In this document: piece after piece, positions 35,868-47,586 of the stretch
Position numbering within the stretch: the first letter of the stretch is position 1
Layout of the letters: each line of letters opens with the position of its first letter
Origin: Euptelea pleiosperma
Lineage: Eukaryota > Streptophyta > Magnoliopsida > Ranunculales > Eupteleaceae
Length of the DNA stretch: 64,000 bases
Assembly (NCBI GenBank): GCA_035048495.1
Contig: CM068540.1
Coordinates: 5,316,829-5,380,828, forward strand
Direction: 5' to 3'
Program-made: the position numbers and the translations under genes
Notes under the pieces: model-generated
The model's input: only the letters and a program-made list of their open reading frames with translations
Database searches by the model: none
Told to the model about the DNA's origin: nothing

Positions 35868-36235
35868 AATTATGAGTAGAACTTTTCAGACCGACCACAA
35901 TATGAGCCACGTGGCATACTCTTAGAGGGTGCTGACCTTATGGATGTTTGGCTAGCCCTAAGTGGACCTACAAACCAAAAATCAAAATGAATAGTGATTT
36001 CAAAACTTTGGATCTTGTATCAAATAATGGTCAATAATGCACAAATTCAACGGTTAAAAATCAACCCATGAAAACAACTCCAATCCAATGCTTAGAAATC
36101 ACTAGTCAAGGCCAACTTTTGGTATGTATGTCCATCTAGGGTTGGACCAAACATCCATAAAGTCAGAAATCTCTAAGATTATGCCATGTGGTTCATATTA
36201 TGGTCGGTCAACAACCAGTTCCACTCCAAACTATG
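35868..36235. mobile_element. Foldback MITE with G-box arms
   Basis: Left arm from about 35868 to 36010 and right arm from about 36090 to 36235 are inverted copies: GACCGACCACAATATGAGCC and GGATGTTTGG recur in reverse. The left arm holds GCCACGTGGC. No coding capacity. Related pieces occur at 15060, 15885, 35520 and 43605. No target duplication established. Confidence 0.75.
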
Positions 36236-36600
36236 ATTATTCTTAAAAATTCCATCAAAATATCACAAATTAATGGCCTTGTGTTATGCCCTGATCATAA
36301 CAATGGTCGGTCAAAAGTCGGATTCATCACACATCTATTTTTATATTAAAAGTATTCTTTTAAACTTGCACATTAATGGCCTTGTGTTATGCCCTAATTT
36401 TATGAGAGATATAGAAACTTAGTTTTCATAAGAAGCATATGTAAGTCCATCTAAAGGCGATCTTGCTATTCACCCAACTTAGATAATTCTAGACTTATTA
36501 AAAGTGTTTAGTCATCCTCTAACATGTAGGAAACCAACATTAAAGGTCATAAATGAGGAAATTTAATATTTTTGATGTTCCACATTATTACTCATCTAAC
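36236..36600. other. Intergenic AT-rich sequence
   Basis: TTAATGGCCTTGTGTTATGC occurs twice (36269 and 36368), a local duplication. Nothing else recognised. Confidence 0.4.
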
Positions 36601-36605
36601 TTATT

Positions 36606-37080
36606 TGTTGCGACATGGCTCGAATTCCACATTAGTATCGCGTTTGAACACGGGTCGTTTGAACGAAATGTGGTCAGAATAGGTGTTGCTCTTGGGTTTG
36701 GTCGTTCGAACAAAATGTGTAACTCATTTGAACAAACTCAAACTCAAAATCGTTCGAATGAATATGAACTTGTTTGAACGAACCTGCGGGAAACAAAATC
36801 GAAAAGTTTCCTAATCACACCATGATTCCACAATCTCGAGCCAGAAACCTAATATGTCTTAGGGGAATATAAGTACTATTTTCTAAGCTTGAGAGAGACA
36901 GAGGTTTAGGGTTTCTGTGAGGTTGTTCTTGTTATATATTAAGCATCAATAGTGAAATTTCTTGTCGTCTTAGCCCTATGGACGTAGGCTATACACCGAG
37001 CCACGTAAATCATTGTGCGCTTTGTATTTTGTTCGTTTTTTGTATGTGCTTTTAATTCTAAAGTGTCGATTGTCATAACA
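36606..37080 (+). repeat. 5' LTR of copia element (TSD TTATT)
   Basis: Begins TGTTGCGACATGGC, ends GATTGTCATAACA. Preceded by TTATT (36601-36605), which recurs at 41691-41695. Followed by the primer-binding site TGGTATCAGATC (37084-37095), complementary to initiator tRNA-Met. Several TTTGAACGAA words repeat inside. Confidence 0.9.
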
Positions 37081-37122
37081 AATTGGTATCAGATCTTCGG
37101 TATTCGATTTGGAATTCGTGCA

Positions 37123-40100
37123 ATGGCGACAAAGTTCGAGTTAAGGAAATTTGACCGATTAAAATACTTTAGCTTATGGCGTTTTAAGAGGCGTGCTCTG
37201 TTAGTTCGACATGGATTGTTGAAAGCATTGAAGGATAGAGACGCTCAGCCGGAGGCGATGTCGGATGAAGGCAAGGAAGAGAAGCTGGAGAAAGTGCACA
37301 GTGCTATACTGTTGTGCTTGAGCGATGGTGTTGCGAAAAGTTTCTGAAGAAACCACTTCTGCAGGGTTATGGCTCAAGTTGGTGAGCTTGTACATGAACA
37401 AATCTCTCACGAACCGTTTGTACTTGAAGAAAGAGTTGTTTACTCTCCAGATGTAAGAAGGTACGTCTATTATAGACCATCTTGGTGAATTTAATGAAGT
37501 AATTTTGGATATGAGAAATATGGATGTTAAAATTGACAACGAGGATCAAGTCACAATTCTAATGTGTTCCTTACCACATTCGTATGAGCATTTCGTTGAT
37601 ACCTTGATGTACGGTAGAGATACTCTCTCCATGGAGGATGTAAAGAATAGTAAAGGCAGCCTTGAACTATAACGAGTTGAAGAAAATGGTCTCTGAGTAG
37701 AGATGAAAGCTTGGGGGAAGGTTTGGTTGCAAGGGGAAGAATGAATCAGAAGGGCTCAAAAAGAAAGGTCGATGCAGATCAAAATCTAAGTATGGGAAAT
37801 TTAAATGTTTCCATTGTCACAAGGAAAGGCATTTAAAAAAAAAAAACTATCATTAACGTAAAGGGAAAGATAAGGAAAAAAGACTGATTCTGAAGATATA
37901 ACTGGTGTTGCAGAGGAAGACCCTGAAGGTGACGATGTTCTCTCATGTTCTATTAGTGGCTCGGGTTATGAGTGGATTCTTGATTTAGATTGTTCCTAGC
38001 TACCACATGTCCTAATAAGGATTGGTTTACCACTTATCAATCTATATATGGTGGTAAAGTTCTGATTGGAAACGAAAGGTGGTTGGGATATGCTCGATTC
38101 AAATTAAGATGTATGGTGGTACTGCGAGGGCCTTGACTGATGTCAGGCATATTTCAGAGTTGAGGAAGAACCTAATTTCCTTGGGTACGCTTGACTTCCA
38201 TGGTTGCAGCTATAAAGCTGAAGGTGGAGTTATGAGGATTTCAACGGGCGCTCTTGTTGCGAATAAGGAAGGAAGCAGAATGGCCTTTATTTGCTTTAAG
38301 GTAGCACAATTATAGGTTTTGTTGTCATGTTATATCATCAGATACTAATTCATATATCACCGGGTTGTGGCATATACGGCTAGGACATATGAGTGAGGGG
38401 GATGTCTATGTTGAGCAAATAAGGTCTGTTGGGTGGCCAGAAAATAGGGAAATTGGACTTCTACAAGCGTTGTGTTCGGAAAATAGTGCAGGGTGAAGTT
38501 TAGTACTGGTGTTCAACGAACCAAGGGTACTTTAGATTATATCCATTCTGACCTTTAGGGACCCTCTCGTGTTCCTTCTCTAGGTGGTGGATGATATATG
38601 TTGATCTTTATTGATGATTACTTTCGGAAGGCCTGGATATATCTTGAAACACAAGAGTGAACCCTTTTGCCAGTTCAAGCAATGGAAGGCTATGATGGAG
38701 AAGCAGACAGACATACAAATCAACCATTTGAGAATTGACAATTGCATGGAATTTTGTGGAAAGTTTTTTAATGGGTTCTGCAAGAAGGAAGTAATTGTGA
38801 GACACCGCACAGTCATAAAGACTCCACAACAGAATGGAGTTGCAGAATGGATGAATAGAACTCTTTTGGAGAGGGCACAATGTATGCTCTCCAATGCAGG
38901 GTTATCCAAGGAGGTCTAGACTAAAGCTGTTAACACAACTTGTTATTTGGTCAATAGGTCTCCATCGATGGCTATTGATTGTAAGACTCATGAAGTATGG
39001 TCTGGGTCTCCTATTCATTACACAGATTTGAAAGTGTTTGGTTGTCTGACTTATGCTCCTGTGAATAAGGGTAAACTTGAGTCGAGGGCCAAGAAGTGCA
39101 TATTTCTAGGATATGCAAATGGGGTGAAAGGATATAGATTGTGGTGTACAGATCCTAAATCACCCAAGTGTATCGTCAACAGAGACGTGACATTTGATGA
39201 GTCAGCTACGCTTAAGCCAAGGGGGAGTGTTTTGATACGGGGATAGACCACGGTGTCAGTGAGTAGGTAGAGCTTGAAATTGAAGCTTCATAAGATGTCC
39301 CGATTCTGCAGGATGAGGAAGGGGTGCAAGACATTATTGAAGAGAATGAAACACCACAACATCAAGAGTATAATCTTGTTATGTAGATCTAGTTTCTTAT
39401 GCACTTAGTGTGATAGAGATTTTTGAGGTTGAAGAACTAGAACTTTTCATGAGGTTGTCACTAGTGAAGAAGTAAAGAATTGACACAATGACTGTTGTTA
39501 TGAGTAAGGAGATTGAATCTCTTCACAAGAATCGTACTTGGGAGTTGGTGAAACTACCTAAGGGCCAAAGGATTGTTGGTTGTAAATGAGTCTTCAATAG
39601 AAGGGCAGGAATTCCAGGGGGGAAGATGCAAGGTACACGACTCGATCAGTGGCAACAGACTATAGTCAGAAAGAGGGTGTGGACTTCAATGGAGTTTTCT
39701 CATTAGTTGTGAAACATAGGTCTATTCGCGTGTTGCTTGCCATGGTTGCTATGTTTGATTTGGAGCTAGAGCAGCTTGATGTCAAAAACAACTTTTCTGC
39801 ATGGTGAGCTTGAGGAGTAGATTTACATGCATCAGTTAGAGGGGGGGTTTTTTGTTTCAAGAAAAGAAGACCAGGTGTGTTTGTTAAAGAAATCCTTGTA
39901 TGGGTTAAAACAATCACCAAGGCAGTGGTATAAGCGGTTCGATACTTTTATGATAGAACATGGCTACTCTAGAAGTGAGTATGACAATTTGTGTTTATCA
40001 TAGGACGGTCTCGGATGGTTCAACTGCTTATTTGATGTTATATGTTGGTGATATGTTGATTGCTGCCAAGAACATATCTGAGATCGACAGGCTGAAAGCT

Positions 40101-41010
40101 CAGTTGAGTAACGCGTTCAAGATGAAAGATTTGGGAGCTTCAAAGAAGATATTGGGTATGGAGATTCACATGGACCGAAAAGCAGGTAGATTGTACCTGT
40201 CTCAAAAGAGGTACATTGAGAAGGTGCTGGAGCGTTTCGGTATGCAAGAGTCAAAGCCCATGACTTCTCCACTTGCATCCAATTTCAAACTCTTAGCTGC
40301 TATGTAACCACAACCTGAGGAGGAGGTGGAGCACATATCACATGTTCCTTATGCTAGTGCAGTCAGGAGCATTATGTATGTTATGGTTTGCACAAGGCAA
40401 GATATTTCACAAGCTGTTAGTGTGGTTAGCATGTATATGGATCGCCCTGGAAAGAGCCATTGGCAGGCTGTGAAATGGATATTTTTATATCTGAGAGGTA
40501 TTGCAGATACTAGGTTGGTGTATGACAAGAAGTGGCACGTCAGGAAGTGTTGTTGGTTACGTTGATTCAGATTATGCTGGGGACGTGGATAGATAGAGAT
40601 CTTTGATAGGTTATGTCATAACTCTTTGTGGTTATGCTATTAGTTGGAAGGCGACACTGTAATCTATAATTGCATTGTCTACTATGGAAGTAGAATATAT
40701 GACAGCTATAGAGGTAGTGAAGGAAGCTATTTGGTTGTTGGTTGGTGATCTGAGCTTAAAACATGAGTTGATTATTGCGTATTGTGACATCTAGAGTGCC
40801 ATACATCTGATAAAAAATCACATGTTCCATGAGAGGACCAAGCACGCATTAATGTCAAGATGCATTTTATCTGTGATGTAATTTCTCAAGGGGCTGTTGC
40901 AGTGAAGAAGATTGCGACAACAGAGAATCCAATAGATCTGATGACTAACCCACTTCCAGTGGTCAAGTTCAAGCATTGTTTGGACTTGCTTGGTGTTAGT
41001 AGTACTTGAG
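37123..41010 (+). pseudogene. copia gag-pol, decayed
   Basis: Gag starts MATKFELRKFDRLKYFSLW (37123). A zinc knuckle CFHCHKERHLKKKNY (about 37807-37851) has lost its last Cys. Protease WILDLDCS (about 37975) lacks the normal DSG. Integrase segment HRTVIKTPQQNGVAEWMNRT (about 38803-38860). Reverse transcriptase has KKSLYGLKQSPRQWYKRF (about 39888-39941) and YVGDMLIAAKN (about 40041) in place of YVDD. RNase H GYVDSDYAGD (about 40555) to STMEVEYMTA. Stops and shifts throughout, and catalytic motifs are mutated, so it is dead. Confidence 0.88.
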
Positions 41011-41140
41011 TGCCCTAAGGGGCTAGAGCGGAGGCAACATAGGAGTTTCTATATTGTGAAGCGTGGTATTGGTAGATTTCTATTCAGGGTGGAGATTGTT
41101 ATCTAGGTGGCTTTGGGAGAATTCAGGCCAAGGTGGAGAT

Positions 41141-41435
41141 TGTGTGACGTGGCTCAAATTCCACATTGGTATCGCATTTGAAAAGTGGTCTTTCAAATGA
41201 CCCCAAGCTCATTCGAACAATATGTGGTCAAAACATGGTGTTGCTCTCGGGTTTGGTCATTTGAACAAAATGTGTAACTCGTTCAAACCAACCCGAACTT
41301 ATTTGAACGAATCTGAACTCGTTTGAATGAACCCATAGGAAACAGAATTAGAAAGTTTCCTAATCGCACCAGGATTCCTCAATCCCGAGTCGAAAACCCT
41401 AATACGTCTTAGGGGGATATAAAGACTATTTTCTG

Positions 41436-41505
<70 letters not shown>

Positions 41506-41690
41506 CCAAAAGGGGGTTCATGGTTTCTGTGAGATTGTTCTTGTTGTATCTTCACCATCAATAGTGAAATCTTGTCGTCTTTGCCCGTGGACATAGGCTA
41601 TATGCCGCCACGTAAATCGTTGTGTGCTTTGTGTTTGCTTTATTCATTTTTTGTATTTCCTTCAATCCTAAATCATCGACCATCGTAACA
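41141..41690 (+). repeat. 3' LTR of copia element with (GA)n expansion
   Basis: Begins TGTGTGACGTGGC, ends CATCGTAACA, followed by TTATT (41691-41695). Longer than the 5' LTR chiefly because of a pure (GA) tract at 41439-41503, where the 5' LTR has only GAGAGAGACAGAGG. Confidence 0.9.
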
Positions 41691-43604
41691 TTATTTGTAC
41701 TAGTTGAACCTAGATTATATTTTCAAGACTTAAGATGGATTTATGAGAACGTATTTATTTACTTTTAACCTTATTTCTTTTGACATTTATAAATCATCTC
41801 TCTAGTAAGACCTTTTGTCAAAAGATTTGCTAGTTTTTATTCAACTCCATATAATTGACTGTAATTACACAACTTCTAAGTAAGTGTCTAATAAAATAAT
41901 ATTTACAACTTAAGTATCTTGACTTTACATTGTATGTTTTACTTGCTACTATATATATATTATTGTCTGGCTATCACAATTGATCATTAGTGTATGAGTT
42001 GGGTTATCTTAAAGAGGGATGCAAATTAATAAATTTTGAAGGTACTTTATTTTTTTACATACATTTGCAAAGTAATGAATTCTGACATCATAGTCAGATA
42101 TAAAATATGTCTACTTCTTGGATCCTCAAGATATTACAATACCTCATAATATAAAAATCCAATTAGTGGTAGCTAGACTTAAAATTTGACTCTACATTAT
42201 TTCAATTAGCATCATTATATCTTTCTAATACAAAGAGACATACTAAATAATATATTCTTTAGATACCCAAGAACACTTAAAATAATATTCGAATGTTCTC
42301 TAGCTAAGTTGCTAGTGAATTGACATAATATTCCAATAGCAAATGCTGCGAGTGTTGTATACAATGCTTTACAGACATGAGACTCCTTATAACACTAGTA
42401 TATTTTAATTGAGCAAAACATCTACCATTATTTTTTATTAACTTGACGTTTGGATAAAAAAACGTAAAGATTGATTTATGCTCAAAATGACCATTATTTC
42501 TTAATAACTTTCTCACTGTAGTAGTGAGATTAATCTAATGGTAAAACATTATCCTTTGTTACTAATATTAATTCTTGATATCATATTAGCATATTTTAAG
42601 TCCCACATATCAAAGCTAGATGAGAGAAACGTTTTTGTTTCCTTCACATTCTAAATTAGAACTAATCTATGCATGCTATTAAAATACAAACAAACAATAA
42701 CTCTTATATTATTTTTAATCTTGTTATAATTACATTTATCTACATCATTAACTCTAAAATCATAAGATAACACTATCTTATCAAATTTCTCATGCCATTG
42801 CACAAGAGCTTACTTCGTACTTTAAATAGACATAATTAATATGTATATTTTCTTTTCTTGACTTGATTCTTCTTCTAGATCAACATTTAAAAATGTCATT
42901 TTTACATCTATTTGATGGATAACTAATTGATGGTTCAATTAATAAACCATCAACATTCAATTTCTTTTTAAATATTTATTTACAACTTATTGATGCTCTT
43001 GGTGGTAAATCTACTAGTTTCATATTTATAATCATTATTGCTCATTTCATAATCTGTGTGTTCTCTATTAAAAAGACAGTATAACGACAAGACATAATAT
43101 CTCTACAAGTGGACTGGTCATCTTTTACATTAAGTATAAACTTCATTTTATTCATATTTTCATTTTTATAACTTTCTACAAGATAGATAAGAAACTTCGG
43201 TCAAATTTTTTTTTCTAGATTTCTTATTCCTCTTAGGTTTACTTTCGATATCCTCTGGTATGTGTTATGTTAGGCTGATTCTTATGATTTTCAAAACAGA
43301 AATTTTATATAACAAAAATCAAGTTTAATATATTTATAAAAACAAATACAAGTTTTGAAAAATTATAGAAAAGATAACTAGACGCCCTTTCAAAGGGCAT
43401 CCGCTCGCTAAAATACCAAAATACCCTTGAGATGATAGATGCCATTTGAAAGGACGTCTGCGTGCCTAGGTTAAAAAAATCGAGGACGAGCTATTCCAAC
43501 TCTCCTCTCCTCCCTTCGATCATCGACGTTGCGTCCTCCTCTCCTTCGATCCTCGATCAGGTATGTTGATTTTATATTGTCTTTTTCATTTTGTTTTGAG
43601 TAAA

Positions 43605-43885
43605 ACTTTGATGACCACTGCACTGTCATTGGCCCCAATACGAGCCACGTGGCACACTCTTAGAGGACTCTGACTGTATGGATGTTTGGCCAATCCCTAG
43701 GTGAACCTACAAACCAAAAATCGGCTTGATCAATGATTTCTAGGCATTGGATTGGAATTAGTTTCATGGGTTGATTGTTTTTTTGAAATCATTTCATGGG
43801 TTGATTTTAATAGTGAGAATTTGAGCATTATTGACCATTATTTGAGGTACAAAGATCCAAAGGTTTTAGCCTGATCAGTGACGCC
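43605..43885 (+). repeat. G-box MITE nested in the palindrome-rich element
   Basis: ATACGAGCCACGTGGCACAC, GTATGGATGTTTGGCC and CTACAAACCAAAAATCGGC match the foldback at 35868-36235. TTTCATGGGTTGATT occurs twice (43769-43810). Confidence 0.7.
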
Positions 43886-43905
43886 CTTTAAAAAGGCGTT
43901 TGAAC

Positions 43906-43938
43906 CTGACAGATGCTCTTTTAAAGAGCGTCTGTCAG
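43906..43938. repeat. 33-bp palindrome
   Basis: CTGACAGATGCTCTTT joined to TAAAGAGCGTCTGTCAG: one mismatch pair only. Lies in the right arm of the palindrome-rich element. Confidence 0.85.
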
Positions 43939-45900
43939 TGGTATTTCGGTGATCCCAGAGAGATACCCTTTGAAAGGGCGCTTAGTTATCTTTTATATAA
44001 TCTTGTTTATGTTTTGAATATTTTTATTTTCTAAATTATACTAATGAAAATAAGAGTAAGTAAAGTTCTTAAAAAATTTACATCAATTGACTCAAATATC
44101 TCATTAAAATGAAGGTTAAAAAATTTCTAGGTTAAACTATTCTTAAAATAACCAAATAAAAATACACTTATAAGTTTTAGTTCTTAATTTTGGTTTCTTA
44201 ATGTCGGATTTTCTTAAATGTGCAAAACACCCCACACTTTGAGAAACTCAAATTGTGTTTCTAATTAAAATATACTTAATAAATTATGCTTAACTTTTTA
44301 AAATGAAAACTATTTAAAATATAACATGTAGATAAAATAACATCATCACATAAATACAAAGGTAAATTAGAACTAATAAACATAATATTAATCAGATTAA
44401 ATAAAATTTTATTTTTCTTTTTACGATTATTTTGTCGTGGGAAATAGGTTGCTATAATTTAATGGATAGTACTATGAGTTTCACAAAACTTAGAAAACTT
44501 GTTTGAATAATATTTATCACCCCGATCAGATCATAGAACTTTGATTTTTTTAATATGTTAAGTTTTAACTTCTGCTTCAAATGAAAAATAAATTTCAAAT
44601 ACTTAATCCTTGCTTTTTAACAAGTAAACATGTAAGATCAAATATATCATTATGCATAACACCTGACATTTATCAATATTACGAACATTACTACTAGAAA
44701 TTAATCCCGTTAATCATGTTCTTTAAATCTATAATTTAGATGATCTAATCTACCATGTTATAAAGATAAAGACTCAACAATATAAACATAATAGAATTCA
44801 TTTATTAGATTTAGTTTGATCATCCTATAACAAGAATACCTTTGCCCAATAAAAACCACATTCTTAGATAAGATAAACTTATCTGACTTATATATTAATC
44901 TGAAACTTCTTTTATTAAGAAGGTGTCCAGATAGAAGGTTATTACTCATGTTAGGTACATAAACTACATTAACTAAGGTAAAAATCTTTCTTAATGTAAA
45001 ATTGAGTTCTACGGTGCCCTTTCCATGACACTATGGTGTGAAAGTTGTTTTCTATCTTCACTTTATATCCGTCATTGATTTGTTCACAATTCTTGTAAAC
45101 TATTATTCTTACAAATGTGTACGGTTGTTGTTCCAGTATCAAGCCATTATCCACTCTCTACTCCCATGACATTTGCCTCGGATACTGTAGAAACAACTTT
45201 TCCTTTTTTAATTATATAGCTTGATTCTTGAATTACTTATTTCAATGGCAATAATCACGAGCATAATGATCAGACTTGCTACAAAAATAACAATTTCCTT
45301 TCTTTTTCTTATTTGGCTTCTTCTTGAAAGATTTAGCATTCTTGGGGTGAAGTTTGATGTTGGTGGATTTATCATCTTCAATCATATTTGGATGTATCTT
45401 CATTTGTTCTTCCTTTTTATTACAATTTTGAAAACCGTCCTTGATACGAAGGTGATGGCATTGCAATGACTCTAATGTATGTCTTTTTCACGTTTAAACT
45501 TTTTTTGTAACCATTCTAAGATGAGAGTTTTTAGAAATATAACCCCCACTTGAAAATTATCATTTTAAGATCCTCTTCGCCTTGTATTTGTTTTCCAAGG
45601 AAGTCCACAATTTTTTTAGTTGATTTTACTGTTTGATATGCACAATAGATTGAGTTGAAGAGTGCATTGAGGGTGTGTCCCTTGTATAGGAAATCATTTT
45701 CTTTTCATTACTTCTCTTTCAATTCGTTAGTGTCTTGTGGTATTACTTCGAGAATGACTTCGAGATCATCATCTTGCCTCGAGATCATCATCATGTAGGC
45801 AAGCTTCAATGTAGTGAGAAATTAAGAAGATAACTTTTTGTTGCCAATGGGTAAAATATTGTGTACATTTTAGACCTTGGATACTTTAATGTCTTAGGGC

Positions 45901-46789
45901 TAGACCTAGGCTTGTCTATATATAATCTTTTTAATGTCTCTCTTTCCAAGAGGCGCTTACTGAAACCTATGGCCCAGATTTTCTTGGGAAATGACAATCA
46001 ATGGTCTGAATCATATCTGGACAGTTATGTCCCTTATTCTAATTGGTACGATCTGTGGCCATCCATTCATGCCACCTGTACAATCTAACAATTCTGATTG
46101 ATCAAGTGAGTAGAACTGCCTAACCATTTGGAAGCAACCGTTGGGGAATCCGATTGTGCTTGATCGTTTATCTAACCACTACGATCCAAGTCACCATATG
46201 GGTCAAACCATTGACTGGTCAATGATAAAAAAATGTAAGGCTCCTCACGACGACGCGTACGTGCAAAGTGCACCTCAAACTTGAAACTCGTGCACATTAA
46301 ACGCTGAACGATGCACACCACACAAACACTCCTCTTCACATGGGTCTTCTATATAAACATTTGTGGTGTGCTCTCTACTTTATATCCTCTTTTCTTTTCT
46401 CGTCCCAATCTGATGTGGGACTAAAACTTACAGCAGTTTTTTTGTTTGAAAGAAGAAAAGACAACAAAAACACTCGTTTTGGAAACATCTCAACACTCAC
46501 GCCTTCAATGTAGTGATTTTGCCTTCTTCCTCGTGCCTTCGTTGTAGTGTTTTTGCCTTGTTCCCATACAATGGCCAAATGCGGACATGTATCTTCCCCG
46601 ATCAACTCTAAGTACAACTCCAATAGTTGCATTATCCTGAACCATAGATACACCAAAATTGCTCTTCGTCCATCCCATTTGAGACTTCCAATTGATGTGC
46701 CTCGTGTATTTCTAGGGAGTTTTCTGTGGATGACTCGCCCTGCAAAAGAGGACTAACATTAGAAAATTTTGAAGAGCACATTTAGCTTT
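45901..46789. other. Unassigned intergenic sequence
   Basis: TATA-like CTATATAAACA (46350) is followed by GATGTGGGACTAAAACTT (46411). The open frames at 46375-46756 resemble no known family. It could be an LTR or a silent promoter; undecided. Confidence 0.3.
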
Positions 46790-47170
46790 AACCAAGATTT
46801 CGCTTGGTTTCATTTTGATTTGATTAAACATAACACTATTCCTAGCTAGCTACAGATTCCACAGAATGAAAGGAGAGGTTGCCATATTCGATTCTCTAAC
46901 CATTTGGATATCCTATCATCTACAAGGTTAGCAGCAATCTAGTAAGGCATCCTTCTCCTACACTCCAAGTAGCTTCGACATGAGGGTGACAAACAAAGAT
47001 GTGTTCCAAAGTTTCCAATGAAGCACCGCAAGTTTTGCACGAAGGCTCAATAACAATGTTCATTCCTCTTTTCGCAAGAAGTTCCCATATGGGGAATTAC
47101 TTGCATGCTATGAGCCACAATAAGTGCTGTATCCTTGGAGGGCAATCTCTATGAGTTGTCCTGAAATTCA
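46790..47170 (-). pseudogene. LINE C-terminal zinc-binding region (zf-RVT) remnant
   Basis: On the minus strand reads LLAKRGMNIVIEPSCKTCGA, then LETLEHIFVCHPHVEATW. The Cys-x2-Cys...His-x4-Cys pattern is that of the zinc-binding domain behind plant L1-type reverse transcriptases. Stops are present; the RT core is absent. Confidence 0.65.
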
Positions 47171-47431
47171 CCTCCAGGGTAACCACAGGTCTTTGAAGTG
47201 GCTAAGTGAGAAGCCAATCTAACTGAGAAGTGTCTAGATATTGATGCTCCCCAGCACCTGTGGTCCTCATGAATGCTGAGGGGAGATGGGATGGCTGTGA
47301 ATGATCATGATGTTCAACAAGCATAACCAACACAGCAATTCCCAAATAGTAGTAACAATAATAATAATGATTATGATCATGATCATGATGATGATGATAA
47401 CAGCAATAAAGCAAACAATCACCATCAATCC
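47171..47431 (-). other. 3' region of the aldolase-like gene
   Basis: Contains the probable 3'UTR downstream of the stop at 47432, with an AATAATAATAATGATTATG microsatellite (47348-47400). A poly(A) signal could not be chosen with confidence. Confidence 0.4.
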
Positions 47432-47586
47432 TCACCGTTTGACAGCTCCTTTGCCTTGCAGAGCTGCAAGATGAGCAAGTTTGCGGATGGCATCAAAATT
47501 CCTTTCACTCATAGCCTCTTTCTCAAAGATAGCATCAGACAAGACAACTGATGATGCCCCTCGAGCAATATACATCTCCATTGAGT
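47432..47586 (-). CDS. Aldolase-like gene, last exon
   Basis: Codes [18 protein letters not shown] to [12 protein letters not shown] and stop TGA (47434-47432). Acceptor GCATCAG precedes it. The split codon G|AC joins exon 6. Confidence 0.92.

Larger units (their letters stand above)
36606..41690 (+). mobile_element. Complete but decayed Ty1/copia retrotransposon
   Basis: 5.1-kb element with both LTRs, primer-binding site, purine-rich AAGGTGGAGAT before the 3' LTR, and a 5-bp duplication. LTRs differ at many positions besides the GA expansion, so it is older than the copia at 55.6 kb. Confidence 0.92.
43365..43998. mobile_element. Palindrome-rich inverted-repeat element in copia
   Basis: Outer ends AAAAGATAACTAGACGCCC (about 43370) and, reversed, AAAAGATAACTAAGCGCCC (about 43998) form terminal inverted repeats of roughly 100 bp. 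The arms contain palindromes: GCCCTTTCAAAGGGC, CGCCCTTTAAAAAGGCG, GCTCTTTTAAAGAGC and CCCTTTGAAAGGGC. The middle carries a CT-rich stretch with a possible splice donor CAG|GTATG (43559) and a nested G-box MITE (43605-43885). It interrupts the copia remnant. Target duplication not identified. Confidence 0.65.
41740..45900 (-). pseudogene. Ty1/copia gag-pol remnant, minus strand
   Basis: Read from the right: gag zinc knuckle CYFCSKSDHYARDYCH (about 45242-45290), protease region YKNCEQINDGYKV (about 45050-45100), GAG-pre-integrase NNLLSGHLLNKRSFRL (about 44900-44947), integrase SDRGDKYYSNKFSKF (about 44482-44530), reverse transcriptase MDVKMTFLN (about 42885-42911), RT end RCFAQLKYTSVIRSLM (about 42370-42420), RNase H end LANLLTKGL (about 41810-41840). 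Very AT-rich, full of stops. No LTR was found. A palindrome-rich element splits it between integrase and RT. Confidence 0.75.
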
